From contig JAISTV010000010.1 of the NCBI GenBank assembly GCA_031272485.1, forward strand, positions 1 to 35,675: a stretch of 35,675 nucleotides of DNA, in the 5' to 3' direction. A program made the translations under genes and the position numbers. The notes under the pieces were generated by a model, which saw only the letters and a list, made by a program, of their open reading frames with translations, made no database searches and was not told the DNA's origin. Within the stretch, counting starts at the first letter, position 1. Every line of letters begins with the position of its first letter. The DNA comes from Eubacteriales Family XIII. Incertae Sedis bacterium (GTDB lineage Bacteria; Bacillota; Clostridia; Peptostreptococcales; Anaerovoracaceae). Shown here piece by piece: positions 9,701-16,333 of this stretch.

Positions 9701-12090
9701 CGGCTTCCGGCGAGTCCACGCCTTTTGAGCTGGGCAAGAAGGACCAGGAGCCGCTGGAGTTTATAGGCGCGTTCGTGCATGAGCAGGATCCGAGCGCCAC
9801 AGCCGAGCAGCTGGTCTACGGCGGCGGCCTGCTTGACGCGCTGAGCACAGCCATGTTGCACGCGCAGGGCGGCTCGACCGGCGGCGAGATTACGTGGACG
9901 CTCATTTCCGGTCCGGCGGACGTGGAGGTGAGCGGCGAAGGGGCGCTCACGCTGGGCGGCGCGGGACGCGTGATCGTGCGCGCCACCATGGCCGGCGACG
10001 AGACGTACAATCCGGTGAGCGGCACGTTCGTGGTAGAGATAGGCAAGGCTACGCCGGGCATAGCGGGCGCGGCGGGCTCTGCCGTGGTATACGGACAGAG
10101 ACTGAATACGTCGGTCATTGGCGCCACAATATCCGGCGTGAGCGGGAGCGGGGTACCGGGCCAGTGGCACTGGAAGCAGGAGTCCATACTGCCCGACGTG
10201 AACGAGGAAAATCCCGGAACGCCGCTTACCTACACGGCGGTGTTTACGCCAAGCGACTTGGACAGCTACCTGCCGGTTACGCTCGAGGTGCCGGTGCCGG
10301 TGAACCCGGCCACGCCCATCGTGAGCCAGCAGCCGCGGGCGTCTTCCATAGCGCCGGGCGAGGCGCTGGGCGCCTCTGTCATAGTGGACAACGGTAAGGT
10401 TTACGCGCTCATAGGCTCGGTCTACGAGACGGTGGCGGGCAGCTGGTCCTGGGATCCTACAGAGGATCTCACCTCGCCGTACAACGTGGAGGGCGACTAC
10501 TCGGCGGCGGCGGTCTTTACGCCGGCGGACACGCTGCGGTTTACGCAGGCTGCGGGCACGGCGACGTTTACGGTGAGCCACGACAAGACGGTGGTTACCG
10601 AGCCGCCCACCGTGCGCTACCTGCGCGGCGCGGGCTTTGACCCGTCCGACCCGAACCCGGCGTGGATTACCTACGGCAAGTATCTGGTGAACTACGTGTC
10701 GCTTGAGGAAGGCGGGGTGCACCTGGATTCCGACGACTCCGAGACGGACATTCCCGGCGCGTGGTATTTCTGCGAGGATGCGCGGCGCGCGGACACGCCC
10801 GGCACCATGAAGAACGTGGCGGTCATGTTTGTGCCGGCCGACCCGTCCGTTCCGGTGGCGTACGCTACGGTGGACATAAAGGTGGGCAAGGCCGCGCTCA
10901 CGCTGCGCTGGATGCCGGCGCCCGCGGACATCCGTTTCGGCCAGACATTTGGAGAGTGGGAGGCTTCCGGCAGCGGCATGGCAAGCTCCACCGACTGGCT
11001 GCTTACGGGCGCTTTCGGCGAGACGGTTGCCGGCACGCTCGAGTGGACGGACGAGGACCTGGCGCCTACCGACGAGGACGCCATATATATAAGTAACAAC
11101 ATAGTCTTTTATCCGGCGGTGGGCACCAACGCGTACGACGACTGGTCCGCGCGCTACGTGTCCATGAGCCTCAACCTGCAGCTGCACGTGAAGCCCAGCC
11201 AGTGGGACGAGATGGTCACGCTGCACGAACTGCTGGTCTTCTGGAAGCAGTACATAGTGCTGGGCCAGGTGGACGGCGTGGTGCACGCGGATAACTACCG
11301 GCAGGAGGCGCTGGACGCGCTCGAGGCGGCCATAGAAGAGGCGCAGGCGCTCATAGACGACCCGGTGAACGCCACGGAGCGCCAGACGAACAGCGCGGTG
11401 GATGCGCTCGAGGCGGCGCTGGCCGGGCTCAAGCACGACCACCCGATCCTCGACATAGAGGTAGACAACACGGAGAGCAACGTGGTCATAGCGCAGAACG
11501 AAGAGGTAGAGATTCGCATCAAGGGCGTCTTCACGGACGTCTACGACGTGACCATAGACGGGCAGGACATCATGCAGCCCGGACGCAGCCACGTGGTGCA
11601 CTTGACGCTCAACGGCGAGCGGATAGGCACGCTCACCGAGGGCAGCGCGCTGATCACGCTGCACGGCTCCTACGTGAACACGCTGAGTGAGGGCGCGCAT
11701 ACGCTCGAGGTCCACTTCGCGGACGAATTCGGCGAGGGCGAGGGCGTATGCACCTTCTACGTAGACTGGCCTTCCTCCGGCGGCGGCGGTGGCAGCAGCG
11801 GCGGCAATGGCGGGCAATCCGGCGGCGGCGGCAAGGCAGACCAGACCGTCAGTAGCGGCGCGGTAGACGGTGGCGGCTCCGGTTCGAATTCCGGCGGCGG
11901 CAGCATTTCCGGCGACGACGACAGCGACGAGGGCGGCAGCGACAGCATCTGGCAGGGCATCCTCGACTGGCTTAAGGCCTGGTGGTGGGCCTTGCTCCTG
12001 GTGTTCGTAATCTTCCCCCTGCTCCTGTGGTGGCTCCTGCTGTGGAAGCGCCGCAAGAAGGAAGAAGCGGTAGAGGAAGAGGCCGTGTAA
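3769..12090 (+). CDS. Giant repeat-rich surface protein (about 2773 aa)
   Basis: The ATG at 3769 is chosen because GGGGGTG lies just upstream; the frame is open further 5', but that stretch translates a REP-like repeat. A long basic n-region precedes a hydrophobic segment (about residues 34-58) ending near PQAAF, then an acidic Glu/Ala/Pro/Thr linker ending S-E-I-M-P-L-A. The ectodomain carries Ig/MBG-like beta modules: three copies of a module with the S-[IM]-x-V-S-G-G signature and two 816-base super-repeats (4885-6516). KIYDGS and DKVYDG (near 6838 and 7489) mark MBG/YDG-type domains. A FIVAR-like helical module lies at about 11212-11450. A Gly/Ser/Asp-rich linker leads to one Trp-rich transmembrane helix followed by K-R-R-K-K. 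It lacks the three-helix module of the other surface proteins. Probably a long wall-spanning adhesin; the ligand is unknown. Confidence 0.9.
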   Translation: MSSERLRGHGGERGGARGGATAVGKYLFGSRNRYFLMCALALALSILILYPLVPQAAFSGEDLEPAATGGAITEQPAETPEETETPATGEEEAAAAEPEGEQVTSEPTVVEAAPEEPAETTAAPIQPGTEPEPEPAAETETTPAMDLDVLDSEIMPLATTNFGSVNVGYGQQSEAIVWTVEGTFVQGNGMSTYSTLKDIKATLGGSNPGAFEISTVPAGSVKTDGKTTCGVRPVNGLAAGTYNATLHIACTRTVTVNVLGHTSSGDQDESKDINLVFTVNKQGQGTLYINGTLPTAYNSTASITVSGGNGTGAYSLSSNNTAVAEVTGSNGSYNVRIKKGTGSYTLTAGRAGDSSYNAATSVSKSATATKIAQAAVSISGSFPTQYNSSATITVSGGSSGGNYTLSSSDTSVASVSPTSSATGQFTVKVLKPNASYTLTYGRATDDNYLAISATTGSTATTKTTPTISTAPTAASGKTYGVKLSALTFSGGVATDPNTHEAIAGSFKWVDPTVIPPVSNSGYPVYFDPTDDGYNNSPNFTVAAPIAKATPLLKGTVQVSGITYEQPLSASIITLSTNAVVNPNDNSLLVSGTADWHDGSVILTVPGTSGNGGDGLQPIDFTTGDPNYVAVSTLTWIRPTVAKAEQAHLNLSGTAPTEYNSTSSMQVSGGSGTGAYTLKSSDPTAVSITPASSASGEFTLTVLKPDVTYNLTFGRNADVNYLVKSSVSSDFITRKATPVIDTPPLVTKSSTYGVKLSDLTLTGGVARDPNTNEVISGTFKWEEPATVPTVGNTGYQVYFEPTNKSYNNSVSFPVTPIITKAVPVLAIAPQLGGITYGQLLSDSTITAAAGAVVNPIDSSLIVEGTMDWQDGSVVLTVRGTRVNGGDGLQPIDFTTDNPNYEHVTTITWMRPKVAKADVVVSAWPHTEGTYIYGTIITDIPLLDGTVKSAVTDSHGVAPSGTFYWLNAGVYPTVTNSGAGSNGYVVAFNLDAATKENYNDMTATRRVTVSKVEPRELKGTWVANDKIYDGSAKATVTFKPDTSGSGSLVAGDSADAVLGQITAEFVVRKDGKYVADANAEDNKKVAVRNMKLLGAVPNYSLPADLKAYLADTANTDPPLTEATIEKADGGGAKTLLIKAVADRPAQTYTSGMYTFVPNKVGPSGTVDFHVGSKTDADGILGTPSMSGDTLQVPVNAVAWDGAHGDATFTVTVETQNYTDVPVHVTVHMYPLIEAHLWISSAPDKVYDGISYRQARADSTITVPPGYDGNADTSTGKVPAGSIEFWYEGFGDPNDGGTNYGPSKTPPTDAGEYKVWAVATGDYTGQSEVDYFRISKRTITVVAPSVSVDVGDPLPELNDGEYLVEYAGVVPADAGETLYEVEAEAAYTVQNTDEEGYYNIDFLQENGGKEAVLNDGPGANYVLKHMTGLLTVGNPGGDVEGKIPLHVTAVQYGGEDGLITSKNILLTFTPVNEGDSVEWLTLPENAIRLSGTGVVYGGGVYNHDGANAGGNWGFSVTGSYANETLAKLNVILPSDSLYTVVDKDVDVMLYRDAKPPEAQVAYKNRQFYSFLNTVSFGLFFKDTTHVYISATDEGSDVEIEYYLDLGVALGDTEPVNGWAPYTSAFSVNGRAKFALWARVTDAEGNRAVYKDGVVVYTDIATFGASAVTDRYSEEDVASTYIAMNGNAVSRIVDITNANEEALPPSVWEAVYGAGDDSYVVLKGFWLRTLAQGSYTLRVEYAPLGETYVADNRGTGGSDINEAPSSTILSLTVRGLTQEELQVIGLPESRTFTYGIDTGFVAAVTGGSGTGALHFAIEGEAVEGSVARINADTGEVTLHKPGTFIVEARKDADSVYKEAVAHSEELTFMQAEPAVSVTVNIPSATEIDISAQVLGVDGNMPRGTVDFKGYPLGADENAIEDIAFGVPLDENGVARFTLDPEEGGRDFSGQYVIIAQYTPMPVPEGPADPTYGDLGTDAWYLPASGESTPFELGKKDQEPLEFIGAFVHEQDPSATAEQLVYGGGLLDALSTAMLHAQGGSTGGEITWTLISGPADVEVSGEGALTLGGAGRVIVRATMAGDETYNPVSGTFVVEIGKATPGIAGAAGSAVVYGQRLNTSVIGATISGVSGSGVPGQWHWKQESILPDVNEENPGTPLTYTAVFTPSDLDSYLPVTLEVPVPVNPATPIVSQQPRASSIAPGEALGASVIVDNGKVYALIGSVYETVAGSWSWDPTEDLTSPYNVEGDYSAAAVFTPADTLRFTQAAGTATFTVSHDKTVVTEPPTVRYLRGAGFDPSDPNPAWITYGKYLVNYVSLEEGGVHLDSDDSETDIPGAWYFCEDARRADTPGTMKNVAVMFVPADPSVPVAYATVDIKVGKAALTLRWMPAPADIRFGQTFGEWEASGSGMASSTDWLLTGAFGETVAGTLEWTDEDLAPTDEDAIYISNNIVFYPAVGTNAYDDWSARYVSMSLNLQLHVKPSQWDEMVTLHELLVFWKQYIVLGQVDGVVHADNYRQEALDALEAAIEEAQALIDDPVNATERQTNSAVDALEAALAGLKHDHPILDIEVDNTESNVVIAQNEEVEIRIKGVFTDVYDVTIDGQDIMQPGRSHVVHLTLNGERIGTLTEGSALITLHGSYVNTLSEGAHTLEVHFADEFGEGEGVCTFYVDWPSSGGGGGSSGGNGGQSGGGGKADQTVSSGAVDGGGSGSNSGGGSISGDDDSDEGGSDSIWQGILDWLKAWWWALLLVFVIFPLLLWWLLLWKRRKKEEAVEEEAV
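4618..4884 (+). repeat. Extra half-copy of the surface-protein super-repeat
   Basis: These 89 codons match the first third of the two super-repeats that follow, with shared P-T-x-Y-N-S and S-[IM]-x-V-S-G-G signatures. The rest of the super-repeat is absent here. Confidence 0.7.
4885..6516 (+). repeat. Two tandem in-frame super-repeats of 816 bases
   Basis: Unit 1 (4885-5700) and unit 2 (5701-6516) are each 272 codons. Shared landmarks in order are Y-N-S, V-S-G-G, T-Y-G-V-K-L-S, G-x-F-K-W, G-I-T-Y-x-Q, D-W-x-D-G-S-V, G-G-D-G-L-Q-P-I-D-F-T-T and V-A-K-A. Equal length and high similarity indicate a duplication followed by substitutions without net indels. Confidence 0.8.
11212..11450 (+). other. 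FIVAR-like helical module in the giant surface protein
   Basis: This stretch encodes an amphipathic, Ala/Leu/Glu-rich segment with the pattern A-L-x-x-A-[IL]-x-x-A, then T-x-x-Q-x-x-x-A-V-x-x-L-x-x-A-L-x-x-L. That is typical of FIVAR (found in various architectures) modules of Gram-positive surface proteins. A function in matrix or sugar binding is inferred from the family only. Confidence 0.6.
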
Positions 12091-12099
12091 GAGAATTAT

Positions 12100-12149
12100 A
12101 GCCCGGCAAGGCATAGCACGTCATTGCCGGGCTTGTCCCGGCAATCCAG
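12100..12149. repeat. REP-like palindromic element, copy 1
   Basis: Three arms overlap: CCCGGCAA (12102-12109), TTGCCGGG (12124-12131) and CCCGGCAA (12137-12144). The middle arm can pair with either neighbour, giving two exclusive hairpins. A 33-base stretch (12117-12149) recurs inverted at 27456-27488 with one difference seen by eye. It lies between the giant surface gene and the rpsB promoter; no T-run follows. Confidence 0.75.
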
Positions 12150-12175
12150 TGGCGTACAATTTTCGGTGAAAAGGG

Positions 12176-12204
12176 TTGCAATTTCGGATGGTTTAGCGTA
12201 TTAT
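12176..12204 (+). promoter_or_regulatory. Sigma-70-type promoter for rpsB-tsf
   Basis: TTGCAA (12176-12181), a 17-base spacer and TATTAT (12199-12204). The expected start near 12211 places a hairpin at the very 5' end of the mRNA. Confidence 0.75.
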
Positions 12205-12209
12205 TTTAT

Positions 12210-12357
12210 GGCTGCCGCGGATTTGGCTGCGGCAGCCTTTACAACTTATTATTACACACACCGTGCGGCTGAGGGCAGCGGTGCCTCACTGTCAGACATG
12301 AACGTGAGAAACTCCCTTGGTGTACCGGGCGGTGGAGGAAGAACCGGAGGTAATATC
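12210..12357 (+). promoter_or_regulatory. Structured rpsB leader
   Basis: GGCTGCCGC (12210-12218) pairs exactly with GCGGCAGCC (12229-12237), then three T. A second stem pairs TGAGGGCA with TGCCTCA just downstream, around 12270-12290. GGAGG near 12346 serves the ATG at 12358. Ribosomal protein operons are often controlled by binding of the product to the leader; that this leader binds S2 is inference. Confidence 0.45.
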
Positions 12358-13263
12358 ATGTCAGTTATTTCTATGAAACAATTACTGGAAGCGGGCGTTC
12401 ATTTCGGACACCAGACAAGGCGCTGGAATCCGAAGATGGCGCCGTATATTTTTACGGAACGCAACGGCATTTACATCATCGACCTGCAGAAGACCGTCGG
12501 GAAGATAGATGACGCTTACGAGTTTATGCGGGAAGTAGCGGCGAGCGGCAAGCCGATTCTGTTTGTGGGCACCAAGAAGCAGGCGCAGCAGGTCATTAAG
12601 GACGAGGCGCTGCGTGCGGAGCAGTACTACGTGAACGAGCGTTGGCTCGGCGGGATGCTCACCAATTACAAGACCATATCCGAGCGCATTCGCCGTCTCT
12701 ATGAGATTGAGCGGATGGAAGAGGATGGTGTATTCGAAGCCCTCACGAAAAAGGAAATCAGCAAACTGCGTCTCGAGCACGACAAGCTGGAGAAGTTCCT
12801 CGGGGGCATCAAGGAGATGAAGGGGATGCCGGCGGCTATCTTTATCGTCGATCCTAAGAAGGAGCGCATCGCCATCAAGGAAGCGAGGATTCTGGGAATT
12901 CCGATTATCGGTATCGTGGACACGAACTGTGACCCCGATGACGTAGACTACGTCATTCCCGCAAATGATGACGCCATCCGTTCGATTAAGCTGATTACGG
13001 CGGCCATGGCAGACGCGGTAATCGAATCGCGGCAGGGCGTGAGCTACTTCGAGGGCGAAGCGGAGGAAGACGCGGAAGCGGATGCGGAAGCGCTTGAGGA
13101 AATCGCACCCGAGGAAGAAGTAGCGGCGGAAGAGCCGGAAGCGGAAGCTGCGGCGGAAGAGGCTGCGGAGCCCGCTGCCGAAGAAGCAGAGGAAGAAGCT
13201 GCGGCGCCGGCGGAGGAGCCTGTCCAGTCTGAGGAGCCTGCTGCGGAGAATACAGAAGAATAG
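12358..13263 (+). CDS. rpsB: 30S ribosomal protein S2
   Basis: Structural protein of the small ribosomal subunit. The ATG at 12358 follows GGAGG at a normal distance and gives the conserved S2 start ([20 protein letters not shown]). Internal S2 landmarks include [16 protein letters not shown] and P-A-A-I-F-I-V-D, then [13 protein letters not shown]. The upstream open frame is the leader and is rejected. At 301 residues it is longer than a basic S2 (about 230-250); the excess is a C-terminal tail of about 70 residues made almost only of Glu and Ala with some Pro. Acidic tails of this kind occur in several Gram-positive lineages. First gene of the rpsB-tsf unit. Confidence 0.98.
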   Translation: MSVISMKQLLEAGVHFGHQTRRWNPKMAPYIFTERNGIYIIDLQKTVGKIDDAYEFMREVAASGKPILFVGTKKQAQQVIKDEALRAEQYYVNERWLGGMLTNYKTISERIRRLYEIERMEEDGVFEALTKKEISKLRLEHDKLEKFLGGIKEMKGMPAAIFIVDPKKERIAIKEARILGIPIIGIVDTNCDPDDVDYVIPANDDAIRSIKLITAAMADAVIESRQGVSYFEGEAEEDAEADAEALEEIAPEEEVAAEEPEAEAAAEEAAEPAAEEAEEEAAAPAEEPVQSEEPAAENTEE

Positions 13264-13309
13264 CATTGACATTGCCATGCAATGTAAATAGATATGAGAG
13301 GAGAACGAC

Positions 13310-14215
13310 ATGGCTATTACAAGTGCAATGATTAAAGAATTACGGGAGCGGACCGGAGCCGGGATGCTCGACTGCAAGAACGTCCTGACGGAGACGGACG
13401 GGAACCTCGAGAAGGCCATAGATGTCCTGCGGGAGAAGGGCCTGGCGAAGGCTGCCAAGAAGGCGGGCCGGATCGCGGCGGAGGGCCTGGTGCGCATTCG
13501 CTTGGAGAACGGCGGCGGCTCGGCGAGCATAATCGAAGTGAATTCCGAGACGGATTTCGTGGCCAAGAACCAGGAGTTCATAGATTTCGTGGAGAAGCTG
13601 GCGGAGCTTGCGCCTTACGCGGAGGACACGGATAAGTTCCTCGAGGTGAGCTACGACGGCGGACAGTCCATAGGCGACAAGCTGACGAACTTTATCGCTA
13701 CGATTGGTGAGAATATAGGGATTCGGCGGTTCGAGAACCTGAAGCGCCCGGGTACGGTCTATGTGGGTTACCTGCATGCCGGCGGCAAGATCGGTGTGGT
13801 CGTGGGGCTGGAAACCGCGGCGAGCGTGGAGGAAGTCACGCCGCTGGGCAGAGACATAGCCATGCAGATTGCGTCCATGAATCCGCTGTTTATCGACGAG
13901 AGTCAGGTGGATCCGGCTTACATGGAGAAGGAGCGCGAGATCCTCGTGCAGCAGGCGCTTAACGAGGGCAAGCCGGCGGACATAGTCGAGAAGATGGTCA
14001 TAGGCCGCCTGAAGAAGGAACTCAAGGAGACCTGCCTGCTGGAGCAGAAGTTTGTCAAGAACGGCGAGCTCACGGTGGGGCAGCACCTGAAGGACCAGGT
14101 CAAGGCGCTGGGCAAGGAGATTACGGTGGTCGAGTTCGTGCGCTACGAAGTGGGCGAGGGAATCGAGAAGAAGACCGAGAACTTTGCGGAGGAAGTCGCC
14201 AAGCAGATGCAGTAA
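13310..14215 (+). CDS. tsf: Elongation factor Ts
   Basis: Nucleotide exchange factor that recycles EF-Tu-GDP to EF-Tu-GTP in the cytoplasm. The N-terminal UBA-like region reads I-K-E-L-R-E-R-T-G-A-G-M-L-D-C-K, and the core signature T-D-F-V-A-K-N is intact at about residues 81-87. At 301 residues it is the usual full-length form with the coiled-coil region. GAGGAG precedes the ATG by a normal distance. It lies 46 bases after rpsB, the near-universal partner, and is followed by an intrinsic terminator before pyrH. Confidence 0.98.
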   Translation: MAITSAMIKELRERTGAGMLDCKNVLTETDGNLEKAIDVLREKGLAKAAKKAGRIAAEGLVRIRLENGGGSASIIEVNSETDFVAKNQEFIDFVEKLAELAPYAEDTDKFLEVSYDGGQSIGDKLTNFIATIGENIGIRRFENLKRPGTVYVGYLHAGGKIGVVVGLETAASVEEVTPLGRDIAMQIASMNPLFIDESQVDPAYMEKEREILVQQALNEGKPADIVEKMVIGRLKKELKETCLLEQKFVKNGELTVGQHLKDQVKALGKEITVVEFVRYEVGEGIEKKTENFAEEVAKQMQ

Positions 14216-14230
14216 CTTTTTCACAGCATA

Positions 14231-14239
14231 TGATATACT
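14231..14239 (+). promoter_or_regulatory. Possible extended -10 promoter for pyrH
   Basis: TGATATACT fits the extended -10 form TG-N-TATACT. No good -35 box is seen 17 bases upstream. The predicted start (about 14246) falls inside the left arm of the terminator hairpin, so such a transcript could not form that hairpin. Confidence 0.3.
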
Positions 14240-14240
14240 A

Positions 14241-14266
14241 AAGGGCAGAAAACTCTGCCCTTTTTT
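14241..14266 (+). terminator. Intrinsic terminator between tsf and pyrH
   Basis: AAGGGCAGA (14241-14249) pairs exactly with TCTGCCCTT (14254-14262) around AAAC, and the T-run extends to 14266. It lies immediately before the pyrH ribosome binding site, so it should separate rpsB-tsf transcripts from the downstream block at least partly. Confidence 0.85.
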
Positions 14267-14282
14267 ATAGGAAGGACCTGGT

Positions 14283-14990
14283 ATGTCAGAAGCGAAATAC
14301 AGGCGGGTACTGATTAAAATCAGCGGGGAAGCGCTGGCGGGGCCGGACCGGTTCGGGCTGGACGCGGCGGTGCTCGGCGCGGTAGCGGAAGAACTGAAGA
14401 ACGTGCGCGAGCTGGGCGTGGAAGTGGCGCTCGTCGTGGGCGGCGGGAACTTCTGGCGCGGGCGCGGGGCCGGCGACATGGACCGCTCGACAGCGGACTA
14501 CATAGGGATGCTGGCCACGGTCATGAACGCGCTGGCGCTGCAGACCGCCATAGAAAACGTGGGCGTGCCCACGCGGGTGCAGACCGCCATAGAGATGCGC
14601 GAAGTGGCGGAGCCGTACATAAGGCGCAAGGCCGTCTCGCATCTGTCCAAGGGGCGCGTGGTGATATTCGGCGCGGGGACGGGAAGCCCGTTCTTTACCA
14701 CGGACACCACGGCGGCGCTAAGGGCGGCGGAGATAGACGCGGACATAATCCTGCTGGCCAAGAACGTGGACGCGGTGTACTCGGACGACCCGGAGAAGAA
14801 TCCGGACGCGGTGCGCTACGAGAAGCTCACGCACCAGGAGGTGCTGGAGAAGGGGCTCGGGGTCATGGATTCCACGGCGGCGTCGCTGTGCCGGGACAAC
14901 GACATACCCATTCACGTGTTCGGTCTGCGGGAGAAGGACGGGCTGCTTAAGGCGGTTCGCGGCGAGAAGATCGGCACGCTGATTACATGA
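14283..14990 (+). CDS. pyrH: Uridylate (UMP) kinase
   Basis: Cytoplasmic amino-acid-kinase-fold enzyme that phosphorylates UMP to UDP using ATP, feeding pyrimidine nucleotide and UDP-sugar synthesis. The N-terminal signature K-I-S-G-E-A-L is followed by [11 protein letters not shown] in the nucleotide-binding region, and later by [14 protein letters not shown] and [10 protein letters not shown]. The length (235 residues) is normal for bacterial PyrH. The ribosome binding site is AGGAAGG. It starts the block pyrH-frr-uppS-cdsA-dxr-rseP-ispG. Of its 14 isoleucines, 8 use ATA, unusual for GC-rich DNA. Confidence 0.98.
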   Translation: MSEAKYRRVLIKISGEALAGPDRFGLDAAVLGAVAEELKNVRELGVEVALVVGGGNFWRGRGAGDMDRSTADYIGMLATVMNALALQTAIENVGVPTRVQTAIEMREVAEPYIRRKAVSHLSKGRVVIFGAGTGSPFFTTDTTAALRAAEIDADIILLAKNVDAVYSDDPEKNPDAVRYEKLTHQEVLEKGLGVMDSTAASLCRDNDIPIHVFGLREKDGLLKAVRGEKIGTLIT

Positions 14991-15054
14991 GGATAGAGTG
15001 GGGCGGGCCACGGGGCCTGCATGAACGAGGCATTTGAAACAGGAGGATGGAGAC

Positions 15055-15618
15055 ATGGCTGAGGACACAGTAGTACAGGAAAAACTCGAAGAGAAGATGG
15101 GCAAGACGGTTTCAATTCTAAAGGAGAATCTGAACACCGTGCGCGCGGGTCGTGCGAACCCGGCGCTGCTCGACAAGGTGCAGGTGGAGTATTACGGCTC
15201 GCCCACGCCGCTGAAGAGCGTGGCGAACATTTCCGTGCCGGACCCCCGGTCGCTGCTCATTTCACCCTTTGACCCCAAGTCCCTGCACGATATAGAGAAG
15301 GCCATAGGGGCCGCCAACATAGGCATAAACCCGAGCAACGACGGCAAGGTCATTCGCCTGCAGATTCCGTCCCTGACGGAGGAGCGCAGAAAGGAGCTCA
15401 CTAAGCTCGTGCGCAAGTACGGCGAGGACGCCAAGGTGGCCGTGCGCAACGAACGCCGCGACGCGAACGAGGCCCTCAAGAAGATGGAGAAGGCCGGCGA
15501 GCTGACGGAAGACGACCTGAAGGACGAAGAGAAGGGCGTGCAGAAGCGGACGGACGAGTGCATTAAGGAAATTGACCGGATCGTAGAAACCAAGGAAAAA
15601 GAAATCCTGGAGGTATGA
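15055..15618 (+). CDS. frr: Ribosome recycling factor
   Basis: Works with EF-G to split the post-termination ribosome into subunits. The ATG at 15055 (MAEDTVVQEKL) is preferred over the upstream TTG at 15034 because AGGAGG lies at 15040-15045, about nine bases before it. The protein is 187 residues, the usual size. Landmarks are L-N-T-V-R-A-G-R-A-N-P, V-E-Y-Y-G-S-P-T-P-L and the C-terminal half of the three-helix bundle (R-N-E-R-R-D-A-N-E). The stop codon overlaps the probable uppS start by one base, so the two are likely translationally coupled. Confidence 0.98.
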   Translation: MAEDTVVQEKLEEKMGKTVSILKENLNTVRAGRANPALLDKVQVEYYGSPTPLKSVANISVPDPRSLLISPFDPKSLHDIEKAIGAANIGINPSNDGKVIRLQIPSLTEERRKELTKLVRKYGEDAKVAVRNERRDANEALKKMEKAGELTEDDLKDEEKGVQKRTDECIKEIDRIVETKEKEILEV

Positions 15619-16331
15619 TGCAGTCCGCTCCCATACCGGTTCATGTAGCCATAGTGATGGACGGCAACGGCCGCTGGGCTACGCAGCACGGCAAGGGCCG
15701 TCTGGCCGGCCATGACGCCGGGATGAAGGCCATGAAGGAGATAGTCAAGCGCTCCGACCAGCTCGGCGTGAAGTACCTGACGGTCTACGCCTTTTCCACG
15801 GAGAACTGGAAGCGCTCCGCGGAGGAGGTTTCCGGAATCTTCAACCTCGTGGTAAAGTACGTTAACTCGGAACTCGAAGAGATATACCAGAATAATGTTA
15901 TAGTAAACGTGCTCGGCGACTATACCGCGCTGCCGGCGCGCTCGGTTAAGGCGCTCGACAAGGCGCTCGCGCGCACGCAGACCAACACCGGCATGCACTT
16001 TAATATCGCGCTGAACTACGGGAGCCGCGCGGAGATTCTTACGGCGGCTAAAAAGCTCGCGGCTGCGGCGGCGGAAGGCACGCTGGGTAAGCCGCTTGAA
16101 GAGGTTACCACGGAGGACTTCTCCGGCCTGCTGCTTACGGCGGGCATGCCCGACCCGGATCTGGTCATCCGCACGAGCGGCGAGAAACGCCTCTCCAACT
16201 ATTTGCTGTGGCAGAGCGCCTACAGCGAGTTTGTGTTTACCGACGTGCTCTGGCCGGACTTTTCGCCGGAAGAGTACGAGCGGTGTATAGAAGAATATCA
16301 GGCGCGCAGCCGCCGGTTCGGAGGAAGATAG
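15618..16331 (+). CDS. uppS: Isoprenyl transferase (undecaprenyl diphosphate synthase)
   Basis: cis-Prenyltransferase that condenses isopentenyl diphosphate onto an allylic primer to make the C55 carrier lipid for peptidoglycan and other wall polymers. Two tandem ATG codons (15615, 15618) follow GGAGG; the second is better spaced and is chosen, giving 237 residues. Family motifs are intact: M-D-G-N-G-R-W-A (catalytic Asp), T-V-Y-A-F-S-T-E-N-W-K-R, and P-D-P-D-L-V-I-R-T-S-G-E followed by W-Q-S-A-Y-S-E-F. It is followed after two bases by cdsA. The precursor supply genes dxr and ispG are in the same block. The exact product chain length cannot be read from the sequence. Confidence 0.96.
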   Translation: MQSAPIPVHVAIVMDGNGRWATQHGKGRLAGHDAGMKAMKEIVKRSDQLGVKYLTVYAFSTENWKRSAEEVSGIFNLVVKYVNSELEEIYQNNVIVNVLGDYTALPARSVKALDKALARTQTNTGMHFNIALNYGSRAEILTAAKKLAAAAAEGTLGKPLEEVTTEDFSGLLLTAGMPDPDLVIRTSGEKRLSNYLLWQSAYSEFVFTDVLWPDFSPEEYERCIEEYQARSRRFGGR

Positions 16332-16333
16332 AC

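Noticed and set aside
8566-12114. Very long minus-strand open frame opposite the giant surface gene
   Set aside because: It has Arg/His/Val-rich composition without recognisable domains, as expected for the antisense of a GC-rich gene. The plus strand has a signal peptide, repeats and a membrane anchor.
12124-12357. 5' extension of the rpsB frame
   Set aside because: It translates the REP-like element and the promoter; the S2 family start and GGAGG both point to 12358.
16208-16333. 5' extension of the cdsA frame inside uppS
   Set aside because: It overlaps conserved uppS codons, while a good ribosome binding site precedes the ATG at 16334.
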